DNA of 64,000 bases, from the NCBI GenBank assembly GCA_026419195.1, contig JANZZV010000008.1:1-64000 (forward strand), written 5' to 3'. Both the position numbers and the translations under genes were made by a program. Shown here in pieces: positions 8,470-15,940 of this stretch (the first letter of the stretch is position 1; each line of letters opens with the position of its first letter). The notes beneath the pieces are model-generated. The model was not told the DNA's origin and did no database searches. It saw only the letters and a program-made list of their open reading frames with translations. This DNA is from Fervidobacterium sp. GTDB taxonomy: Bacteria > Thermotogota > Thermotogae > Thermotogales > Fervidobacteriaceae.

Positions 8470-10947
8470 ATGAACCATTTGAATCAAGAATTGTTCAGTA
8501 CCAGAAATTTTAAAGTTACACCTATGATGAAGCAATATCTCGATATTAAAGAAAAATACAAAGACGCTATTTTACTATTTAGACTCGGGGATTTCTACGA
8601 AGCTTTTTTTGATGATGCATTGACAGTTTCGAAAGTGCTAAACATTGTCTTGACCAAACGTCAGGATGCTCCAATGGCCGGCATACCTTATCATGCACTT
8701 GAGAATTATCTTAAAAAATTAGTTGATTCAGGATTTAAGGTTGCCATATGCGAACAAATGGAAGATCCTGCTCTTGCAAAAGGTATTGTGAAAAGAGAAG
8801 TGACAAGGGTTGTTACACCTGGAACACTAATTGAAGATGAACTACTTACTACAGAAAGTAATTATATGATGTCGTTGTACGCAAGTGAAAATGATATCCA
8901 ATGTATTTTGACTGATACCTCGACTGGAGAAGTAATTGTCAAGAAACTGGACAATGTAAATGAGATAGCTGATTTTATTCAAACACATAAGATTTCGCAG
9001 ATAATTTGTCCGGAGGATTTTTACAACGATATTCTTAGTGTTGCACGCAGCTTTGGGATTTTCGTTGACAAGCTTGATGAATGGTATTACACAAATGAAG
9101 AACAAACGATTAAAGAGGCGTACGGTGTTGTTTCGATAGAACATTTTGAACTTGGAAAGGCGGCTAAACCTCTCAGTGCCACTATAAAGTATCTAAATTA
9201 TACTCTTAATAAGAATGCAAAGTTAAAATTTCCGAAGATTCTTGAAGAATCTATATACATGAATCTTGATTCAGCGACTGTTGAGAATTTATCACTTATT
9301 CCAGGTGATAAAGGTAAGAACCTTTATGACGTTTTGAATAGGACAAAAACCCCTATGGGAAGTAGATTGCTGAAATGGGTAATACTGCATCCATTGAAAG
9401 ATAAAAACGAAATAGAAAAGCGTTTGTGGTATGTAGAGGCATTTTTTGAAGATACTTTATTAACAAACGAAATAAGGGAATACCTCGATGGGATATATGA
9501 TATCGAACGTATAATAAACAGACTCGAATACGACAGCGCAAAACCAAAAGATTTAATTAGTTTGAAAAATACTCTTGAGGTTCTGCAACCAATAAGGGAT
9601 GCCCTTTCTACAAATGAAAAACTTTTGCCTATAGCCGATTCTATTCCAAACGTGGACGATCTGAGATTAAAGATAGAGAATACGTTATACCAAGAGATTG
9701 AAGGTGAACTTGGTGAAGGTAAGATAATACGGCATGGTGTTTCAAAAGAACTTGACGAATATAGAGAGTTATTATATCACGCAAACGAGAAGCTGAAAAA
9801 TTTTGAGGAGAAAGAAAAGCACAAAACAGGTATCCAGAAGCTTAAAGTAAGTTTTAACAACGTCTTTGGATATTACATAGAAATCCCAAAAGGACAAGCA
9901 AAACTTGCTCCGGAAAGCTATACAAGAATTCAAACTCTTGTGAACGCGGAAAGATTCACAACAGCCGAACTAAAAGATTTTGAACAAAAAATCCTTGCAG
10001 CAAAGGAAAAAGTCGATATATTAGAAAAAATGATATTCAAAAATCTGTGCGATGAAATAAAACAGTATACTCAAGAGTTAAGAAAATTGGCTGAATTAAT
10101 AAGTTGGATTGACGTATATTCCAACTTTGCGTACGTATCGAGGTTATACAATTACGTTAAACCAGAGATTTCCGACGAAGAATTCAAAGTATTACGAGGT
10201 AGACATCCTGTTGTTGAAAGATTCGTAGAAGAATTTGTACCAAATGACATATACATGGATAGTACTTTACGCATGTTCATTTTAACAGGACCAAACATGA
10301 GCGGTAAAAGCACATATATAAGACAAGTTGGACTCATTGCATTAATGACTCAGATAGGCTGTTTCGTTCCAGCAGATTTTGCAAAAATCCCGATCTTTGA
10401 TAGGATATTCACACGCATGGGGGCAAGAGATGATATTTCAACAGGCAAGAGCACTTTTCTTACCGAAATGAATGAAGTAGCCTTAATACTTGCAAAAGCT
10501 ACGAAAAACAGCTTAGTTTTACTTGACGAGGTTGGTAGAGGTACAAGTACTTTCGACGGTATAAGTATCGCATGGGCAATGAGTGAGTATATTTACAACG
10601 AAATTAAGTGTAAGACGATATTCGCAACGCATTTCACAGAACTCACAGAGCTTTCTGAAGGATACAACGGAATAAAAAATTTAACAGTAGATGTAAAGGA
10701 AACAACCGATGGCGTAATCTTTTTGCATAAAGTCATTGAAGGAGTAGCTGATAGAAGCTATGGAATTGAAGTAGCAGCTATCGCTGGATTGCCAGAAAGT
10801 ATAATAGAAAGAGCAAAGGAGATATTGAATATAATTGTAGAAAAAAGCGATATTGAGAAGAAAGTTGGTATATTAAAAGAAGGACAGATGAAAAAAATAA
10901 AGTCAACAAGAAAAAGTATTCCAGAAGGTCAAATGAAACTTTTCTAA
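8470..10947 (+). CDS. mutS: DNA mismatch repair protein MutS
   Basis: MutS recognises mispairs and small loops and recruits MutL. The 825-residue product has the mismatch-reading Phe-X-Glu as F42-Y43-E44 in RLGDFYEAFF, the lever and clamp regions, and an ABC-type ATPase with Walker A GPNMSGKST (607-615) and DEVGRGTSTFDG. The C-terminus KSIPEGQMKLF is typical. ATG at 8470 was chosen because GGGGTG precedes it and family homology begins shortly after. A longer frame from 8326 would run through the likely promoter, while GTG at 8461 is possible. No mutL is next to it. Confidence 0.96.
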   Translation: MNHLNQELFSTRNFKVTPMMKQYLDIKEKYKDAILLFRLGDFYEAFFDDALTVSKVLNIVLTKRQDAPMAGIPYHALENYLKKLVDSGFKVAICEQMEDPALAKGIVKREVTRVVTPGTLIEDELLTTESNYMMSLYASENDIQCILTDTSTGEVIVKKLDNVNEIADFIQTHKISQIICPEDFYNDILSVARSFGIFVDKLDEWYYTNEEQTIKEAYGVVSIEHFELGKAAKPLSATIKYLNYTLNKNAKLKFPKILEESIYMNLDSATVENLSLIPGDKGKNLYDVLNRTKTPMGSRLLKWVILHPLKDKNEIEKRLWYVEAFFEDTLLTNEIREYLDGIYDIERIINRLEYDSAKPKDLISLKNTLEVLQPIRDALSTNEKLLPIADSIPNVDDLRLKIENTLYQEIEGELGEGKIIRHGVSKELDEYRELLYHANEKLKNFEEKEKHKTGIQKLKVSFNNVFGYYIEIPKGQAKLAPESYTRIQTLVNAERFTTAELKDFEQKILAAKEKVDILEKMIFKNLCDEIKQYTQELRKLAELISWIDVYSNFAYVSRLYNYVKPEISDEEFKVLRGRHPVVERFVEEFVPNDIYMDSTLRMFILTGPNMSGKSTYIRQVGLIALMTQIGCFVPADFAKIPIFDRIFTRMGARDDISTGKSTFLTEMNEVALILAKATKNSLVLLDEVGRGTSTFDGISIAWAMSEYIYNEIKCKTIFATHFTELTELSEGYNGIKNLTVDVKETTDGVIFLHKVIEGVADRSYGIEVAAIAGLPESIIERAKEILNIIVEKSDIEKKVGILKEGQMKKIKSTRKSIPEGQMKLF

Positions 10948-10996
10948 CTTTTCAGCAAAGAGGTTAACATATGAAAATTTTTTATAACATGACCTA

Positions 10997-11215
10997 TTGA
11001 TAAACAAACGTGCTATCACAGAGAATTTCTTACCCGTGTTTATATCGTTCGAAAACTACGTCAGTGTTTTAAAAGAAGAAAACTTTGTCGACTTTTTTCA
11101 ATACAATGTTGAATTTTTCTTAAAACACAAATTGCACTTACAAAAGTTACCAAAGCATATAAGTTCAACTAGTGAAATTGAAAAGATACGAGAAAGAAGA
11201 AATAGAAGGTTTTAA
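10997..11215 (+). CDS. doubtful small ORF or gene remnant
   Basis: A 72-codon frame from TTG, with no convincing ribosome-binding site and a stop codon only four codons upstream. The product is basic at its end (KIRERRNRRF) and rich in Phe, with no known domain. Coding-like composition in the middle suggests either a genuine short protein or the tail of a lost gene. Function unknown. Confidence 0.25.
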   Translation: MINKRAITENFLPVFISFENYVSVLKEENFVDFFQYNVEFFLKHKLHLQKLPKHISSTSEIEKIRERRNRRF

Positions 11216-11268
11216 GAACCCGCTGTTAATTCTAATAAAGTTTTGAATTTTCTTAATCTTCATCTGAT

Positions 11269-11316
11269 ACACTCTCCTTTTGGAAAATATATAAAATCGA
11301 ATCCAAAGGAGAGTGT
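11269..11316. repeat. long inverted repeat over the HD-GYP leader
   Basis: ACACTCTCCTTTTGGA (11269-11284) pairs with TCCAAAGGAGAGTGT (11302-11316), 15 base pairs with one bulged base and a 17-base loop, followed by a short T run. The right arm contains the GGAG ribosome-binding site of the next gene and the left arm its complement. The loop contains a TATAAA-like -10. It could be an mRNA hairpin hiding the start site, a terminator of upstream transcripts, or a dimeric operator around the promoter. Confidence 0.8.
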
Positions 11317-11322
11317 TTTTGG

Positions 11323-12957
11323 TTGAGTGAAAAAGTAACGATACGTGAATTTTTTAGGAAAGAGATATTCCTAAGACTTCTTATAGTTTTGATTATCACT
11401 GTATTCACTTGGATAGGTTTTCTCGGGATTTTCATAAGAAATGTACATCGTACACTTTCATTCCAAATTTACAATCAAATTAGTAGCCAAGTCCAGTTCA
11501 TTGAAATTGGTGTCAAGAATCTCTTTGAAACCTACGAGAACTCAATTTTAGATGTAACTTACCAGATGACAAACGTATTAAAAAACGAAAGCCAGTTAAA
11601 CGATTCTATTGTGAAATCATATATAAACATTTATCTTTCATACTTTATTCCACCATTTAGTGAAATTGAATACGAAATAGTGAAGAACATAGATAATCAA
11701 ATCTTATTAAAAGAACAAACAAGAACAGGTTTTGACATATCAAAGGAAAGAATATACCTTGATGTTTTTCAAAGATTAAATGGAAAAGGGATAATAAAAT
11801 TGAGATTCTACTTGCCTGATGAGTATATAAAAGATTACTTGAAAAAAATAAATCTAAAAAGATACGATATGATAAATGGAATTAAATTGTTCGACGAAGA
11901 AAGTTTAAAACCTATTTTCCAATTCGAGAAGGAAAGAAAGAATGTCTTTTTTAGGTCAACTGAAGTCTTTACAATGGAAGATGAACTAAGATTATTGAAC
12001 CGTAAACTTGTTTTATGGATTGATATTAACTACGATTCAATAGTTTCTCCTATTATAGTTTTATTTGTTCTCACTGTTTTTTCCGTTACCTATTTAATTG
12101 TCAAGATGGGCAAGTATTCAAATCATTTAGCCAAAGAATTAGAAAAAGTAGATGATGCCATATGTGATTTTCAAGGAAACGTATGCGGTCAAAAGAAAGA
12201 AAGCGACATCGTTGAAATTGATAAAACACTCGATTTGCTCAAAAACACTTACGATCTGGTTTGTCACCAAATCGAAGAACTACAAAATTCAAATGCTAGG
12301 ATAGAAGAACTATACTCAGAGATTGAGACACTTTCAAATGAATTAAGAGATGCCTTCTTTGATTTCTCGCAACGACTGGCAACTGTTGTAGAAGGTTACG
12401 AACAGGAGACATCAAAGCACATAAAACGAACGCAAGTTTTAACACGGATGATGGTCGAAAGATTGGAATTGCCAAAAGAATACAAAGATGAAATAGTGCA
12501 ATACTCAACTTTACATGATATAGGTAAAATATTCATTCCACACGAAATTTTAAATAAAAATGGTAAATTAACAAAAGAGGAGTTTGAAGAGGTAAAAAGA
12601 CATACTGTATATGCCAAACGATTGCTTGCACATCCAAGGTTCAAAGTTGCACTTAACATAGCCTTATTTCACCATGAAAATTACGATGGAACAGGTTATC
12701 CGCTTGGTTTGTCGAAAGATGAAATACCACTTGAAGCAAGAATAGTTAAAATAGTAGACGTTTATGATGCACTTAGGAGTGATAGACCTTATAAAAAAGC
12801 CTTTACACACGAGGAAGCCATTGAGATTATTACAAATGGCGATGGACGGGTTGAACCATCACATTTTGATCCAAGATTGTTAGAGATCTTCCTGTCGCTA
12901 TCTGAGCAGATTATGAATTTTTACAATATGACTAATAACATCAACATACTCATTTAG
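11323..12957 (+). CDS. membrane-bound HD-GYP phosphodiesterase
   Basis: A 544-residue membrane sensor that probably hydrolyses cyclic di-GMP. There is one transmembrane helix near residues 17-38, an extracytoplasmic sensor region of about 200 residues, a second helix near 244-262, a short coiled-coil stretch (about 310-345), then the HD-GYP domain. Catalytic signatures are intact: HDIGK from residue 398 and HHENYDGTGYP at 450-460. Translation starts at TTG 11323 after GGAGAG, which lies in the right arm of the inverted repeat. The gene stands alone. A GGDEF cyclase gene lies 15 kb downstream, so both arms of cyclic di-GMP turnover are present in this window. Confidence 0.9.
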   Translation: MSEKVTIREFFRKEIFLRLLIVLIITVFTWIGFLGIFIRNVHRTLSFQIYNQISSQVQFIEIGVKNLFETYENSILDVTYQMTNVLKNESQLNDSIVKSYINIYLSYFIPPFSEIEYEIVKNIDNQILLKEQTRTGFDISKERIYLDVFQRLNGKGIIKLRFYLPDEYIKDYLKKINLKRYDMINGIKLFDEESLKPIFQFEKERKNVFFRSTEVFTMEDELRLLNRKLVLWIDINYDSIVSPIIVLFVLTVFSVTYLIVKMGKYSNHLAKELEKVDDAICDFQGNVCGQKKESDIVEIDKTLDLLKNTYDLVCHQIEELQNSNARIEELYSEIETLSNELRDAFFDFSQRLATVVEGYEQETSKHIKRTQVLTRMMVERLELPKEYKDEIVQYSTLHDIGKIFIPHEILNKNGKLTKEEFEEVKRHTVYAKRLLAHPRFKVALNIALFHHENYDGTGYPLGLSKDEIPLEARIVKIVDVYDALRSDRPYKKAFTHEEAIEIITNGDGRVEPSHFDPRLLEIFLSLSEQIMNFYNMTNNINILI

Positions 12958-13064
12958 AATGCAATTAATAGTGCACTTCTAATAACTTGATTCGTTTTGA
13001 CACCCTTCGCTTCTGCAAGATTATTGTTTGAGACTGGATCTTTTATTTCCACATAGCACACGCT
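12954..13064 (-). pseudogene. possible C-terminal gene fragment
   Basis: A minus-strand frame of 36 codons, ending in TAA that overlaps the HD-GYP stop codon, reads VCYVEIKDP... and closes with VKTNQVIRSALLIAF. Its composition is protein-like, but it has a stop upstream, no ribosome-binding site and no start other than GTG at 13061. It may be the surviving end of a decayed gene. I do not recognise the family. The rest of 13065-13207 shows nothing clear. Confidence 0.3.
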
Positions 13065-13207
13065 TTACAAATGTAACTTTGAACAGGAAAATCCATAAAA
13101 GTTGTGACTGTATACCTTAAATAATCTTTTACCCGTCAGCTCATAAACTTCAGAGCATTTGATTATAACATCACAAGAAGTTTGCAGATTTCTATCAGCA
13201 ATAACTT

Positions 13208-13236
13208 AAAAACAATAGCCCGCTTTTGCGGGCTAT
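13208..13236 (-). terminator. nrdGD operon terminator
   Basis: On the minus strand ATAGCCCGC, loop AAAA, GCGGGCTAT is followed by TGTTTTT, 17 bases after the nrdD stop. The 9-bp stem is perfect. Confidence 0.9.
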
Positions 13237-13252
13237 GTGTAACAATGGATTT

Positions 13253-15181
13253 TTAATTTACCCGATAAAACACTCTTTTTGGATATTCTTCGTTTTGCCT
13301 TGTCTTGTTAAATGACTTTACTGGCACTAAGTAACCAACTATCCTGATGAATTCATCTACTTTGTGTTTGCCACACATTGGACATCTCATACCATAAAAG
13401 GCATGCCCATCTTCACATACATTTATCTTCTGATTAAAAGCAAAATAAACAACCCCCATACTTGCGACAAGATTCACCATATTCCATGCTTCTTCTTCGT
13501 TCCTAAAAGGTGAGTCTAAATTTATGTGCAATATTGCTCCTCCTGAAACTTTTTTATCGTACATACCTGAGTATCGTATTCTGTTCAACATATCTGTATT
13601 AGTTGTTAGTGGCAACCACTGATTGGAATACAAGATGTATTTGGTGCCATACAGTAAATTATCCTTTTGTGCTAGTGTTACTGCTGCTTTCTCTGCTGGT
13701 ACTTGCTCAATATTGAATGTGAATCCGTATATCTCAAAGGCTTCATCGTTTGCTTTGGCAATTTGATTAAGCACATCGAAAATAAACTGCTCACCTTCTT
13801 TTGTGTACTTAACGCCATCTATATCTTCATATGTTAATCCAAGAATCTCACACGCCTCGTATAAGCCGTTTATACCAACTGTGCCATATTGGCGATTCAA
13901 ATCCATCAACCCCAAATTGTACAACGGCAATACACCTTGCTGAATCCTTTCTTGAATTATACTTCTTATTGCCGAAAGTGTTCTATGAACGACACTTAGT
14001 TTTTCCTTGAGCTTGCTCATAAACCCAGCTTTTGATTTAGTCTCTAATGCAATTCTAGGAAGATTTATCGTCACGACTTTGAATGAACCAATGTTTAAGT
14101 CAGAACCTCCAATAGAATTAGACATACCAGCCAATTTCTCAGGTCCTATTTTGAATTTGAGATTTTTTGTTGAACTTGTTAGTCTACAACACGATGCCAC
14201 AGCATCTATACTATCTGAAATATACCAATTTGTATCCTGCCATTTCAAATTAACTTTGTTTATAAACCTTGCACTATCTTCATCAACGAACTTTCCATCT
14301 TTATACAAAAGCGAAGCTGTCAGAACTGGAAATGTGAACATCTGCTTTTCCCTTTCCTGACTGATCCAAAGCCAGTATTCTTTTTGTAGTGCAATTATAT
14401 CTTCCACGTAATCAGTTATAAGTGTTCCATCCGGATATTTCTCACCCTCAAAGATAGTTCTAATGTAATTTCTGTCAAGATACGTAAAATTTGTATAAGG
14501 TGACTGAGTACCACGGATAGGTTGATTGATAGAATATGTGAATATCTGGAAATGCTGATGGAGATATTGTTTTTTCTGATCTTCCGGAATAATTCCAGCC
14601 TTCAGATCTTTATTGTAAAAATAAGCAAGCCAGACAAAAAAGTCAGGTAAACCAACTGCCCCTGATTGCTGGTTGGAGGCAAACATTACAAACTGTATTA
14701 CATGTTGTATAAACGAAGAAAGATGCTTTGCAGGCACCGATTTGATGCTATCGATAAAAAACAACCCTTTTTCAACTATTAATCGTAGCGAATAAGCATA
14801 GCAATATGGTTCGAATGCAGCGTGATGCGCATCGTGCAGATATATATCGCCATAAAGCTGGTATTTTAAAAATTTTTCTGCCTCTCGCTGTCCAAATAAA
14901 TCTTTCATTCTCTCGTAAACATAGTAAAGCGAATACAACTTAGACCATGGTTTTACAACTTCATTGAAATAAGTATAAACGTTTGTGCTTCTAACATTTG
15001 CGTTTGAATCTATCGATGAATCCAGTATGCCGTTGTTGAAAAAGTGCTTTGTGAATTTATTAATATCAAGCTGCCAACCTAGACCTTCGAGTTCTAAAAG
15101 CTTCTCTGGAGTCTTTTTGAACTCTTCAACAAAATCAGGAGAAAAACTCATTAATGATAAAAAATTTAATAATTCTGACAT
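13253..15181 (-). CDS. nrdD: anaerobic (class III) ribonucleoside-triphosphate reductase
   Basis: This oxygen-sensitive glycyl-radical enzyme makes deoxyribonucleotides. The 642-residue product ends with a zinc-site-like region (VCEDGHAFYGMRCPMCG) and the glycyl-radical loop RIVGYLVP, the glycine being residue 616, instead of the usual R-x-CGYLG. No ATP-cone is seen at the N-terminus. Cysteines are few: one in EPYCYAY, a pair in VASCCRL, one in YEACEIL, and the C-terminal group. The Thermotoga maritima enzyme, prototype of subclass IIIh, lacks a pre-positioned active-site cysteine, and this protein is probably its relative. ATG 15181 follows GGGGGAG; an ATG five codons earlier is less likely. 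The start overlaps nrdG by 16 bases. Confidence 0.93.
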   Translation of the reverse strand: MSELLNFLSLMSFSPDFVEEFKKTPEKLLELEGLGWQLDINKFTKHFFNNGILDSSIDSNANVRSTNVYTYFNEVVKPWSKLYSLYYVYERMKDLFGQREAEKFLKYQLYGDIYLHDAHHAAFEPYCYAYSLRLIVEKGLFFIDSIKSVPAKHLSSFIQHVIQFVMFASNQQSGAVGLPDFFVWLAYFYNKDLKAGIIPEDQKKQYLHQHFQIFTYSINQPIRGTQSPYTNFTYLDRNYIRTIFEGEKYPDGTLITDYVEDIIALQKEYWLWISQEREKQMFTFPVLTASLLYKDGKFVDEDSARFINKVNLKWQDTNWYISDSIDAVASCCRLTSSTKNLKFKIGPEKLAGMSNSIGGSDLNIGSFKVVTINLPRIALETKSKAGFMSKLKEKLSVVHRTLSAIRSIIQERIQQGVLPLYNLGLMDLNRQYGTVGINGLYEACEILGLTYEDIDGVKYTKEGEQFIFDVLNQIAKANDEAFEIYGFTFNIEQVPAEKAAVTLAQKDNLLYGTKYILYSNQWLPLTTNTDMLNRIRYSGMYDKKVSGGAILHINLDSPFRNEEEAWNMVNLVASMGVVYFAFNQKINVCEDGHAFYGMRCPMCGKHKVDEFIRIVGYLVPVKSFNKTRQNEEYPKRVFYRVN

Positions 15182-15729
15182 ACTTTCTCCCCCCATTCCG
15201 TCAAACCTTGCAATATTGGAAGCAGCCTATCTTTTGTTATGTAAACTTGATTTTTTGATGCAGGAAATGAACCTGTATCATATTCTTTGACATACTTTCC
15301 AAGTACGAACTCATCAAAATAATCCAAAGGAATGTCTAAATAAAGTAGCTCTTTGAAACTTCTCCAAGTATACAATATAGTCCTTACACTCTCTCCATAT
15401 TTCTCTTTTACAAACCTTGCAAGCAAATATGCTATTTCTCTATTTATTTTTGTCAAAGGTTCACCCCCGAGCAAGGCAAGGGATATAACTTTGTGTGAAA
15501 TTAACAGCTGCTCAATTTTTCTATCCAAAATTTTTAGAAGATGAGAAAATTCAACTTTGTAAGTATTATCAAATTTCCAAGTTTCAGGGTTGTGACAACC
15601 AATGCACTTAGGAATAGCATCACAACCTTGGAAATAAACGCTAATCGAAGGTAAATTTGGATGATCTCCATAAGTCACCCTCACACTTCTGATAAGCCCA
15701 AAAGAGTTACCAAGCTCTGAAAATACCAT
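15166..15729 (-). CDS. nrdG: anaerobic ribonucleotide reductase activating protein (radical SAM)
   Basis: NrdG uses S-adenosylmethionine and a 4Fe-4S cluster to create the glycyl radical on NrdD. The 187-residue product has the cluster motif spaced as C36-X5-C42-X2-C45 (GCDAIPKCIGCHNPETW), whereas textbook NrdG uses CX3CX2C; the following HNPETW and the glycine-rich LGGEPL motif are normal. ATG 15729 follows GGGGGAG; an upstream ATG at 15783 would add 18 residues unlike the family and begin close to the mapped promoter. nrdG precedes and overlaps nrdD, the reverse of the common nrdD-nrdG order. Confidence 0.92.
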   Translation of the reverse strand: MVFSELGNSFGLIRSVRVTYGDHPNLPSISVYFQGCDAIPKCIGCHNPETWKFDNTYKVEFSHLLKILDRKIEQLLISHKVISLALLGGEPLTKINREIAYLLARFVKEKYGESVRTILYTWRSFKELLYLDIPLDYFDEFVLGKYVKEYDTGSFPASKNQVYITKDRLLPILQGLTEWGEKVCQNY

Positions 15730-15758
15730 AAACTCTCCCCCTCGAGAAATCCTCTTGA

Positions 15759-15774
15759 TAACTTTATATTGTGT
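15759..15774 (-). promoter_or_regulatory. NrdR box, promoter-distal copy
   Basis: On the plus strand TAACTTTATATTGTGT matches 13 of 16 positions of the NrdR consensus acaCwAtATaTwGtgt. Its centre is 31 bp from the second box, the spacing expected for cooperative NrdR binding. It would lie just downstream of the transcription start. Confidence 0.75.
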
Positions 15775-15789
15775 CTTTGACAATATGCA

Positions 15790-15805
15790 CTACTATATAT
15801 AGTAT
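15790..15805 (-). promoter_or_regulatory. NrdR box overlapping the -10 of nrdG
   Basis: CTACTATATATAGTAT contains the perfect 14-bp palindrome TACTATATATAGTA and matches 13 of 16 NrdR consensus positions. It covers the -10 hexamer, so binding of NrdR with dATP would block RNA polymerase. Confidence 0.8.
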
Positions 15806-15827
15806 CACAAATGGACCGGAAAGTCAA
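15799..15827 (-). promoter_or_regulatory. nrdGD promoter
   Basis: On the minus strand TTGACT (-35) and TACTAT (-10) are separated by exactly 17 bases. Start codon of nrdG is 70 bases downstream of the -10. Confidence 0.8.
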
Positions 15828-15940
15828 TGGCAGCAATGAAACAGGATTATGGTAGAATTATAAATTAGGAAAGTTAGCTAGACATTTAAATCTATTTTGA
15901 AGATCGGAACCGGATCATAATCATTTGGAGGGAAAGATCC

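Larger units (their letters stand above)
10948..11322 (+). other. mutS to HD-GYP interval
   Basis: This 375-base interval holds one doubtful small frame (10997-11215) and the inverted repeat at 11269-11316. A weak TTTTCA/TGAAAA pair followed by TTTTTT just after mutS might terminate its transcript. Nothing else is recognised. Confidence 0.5.
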
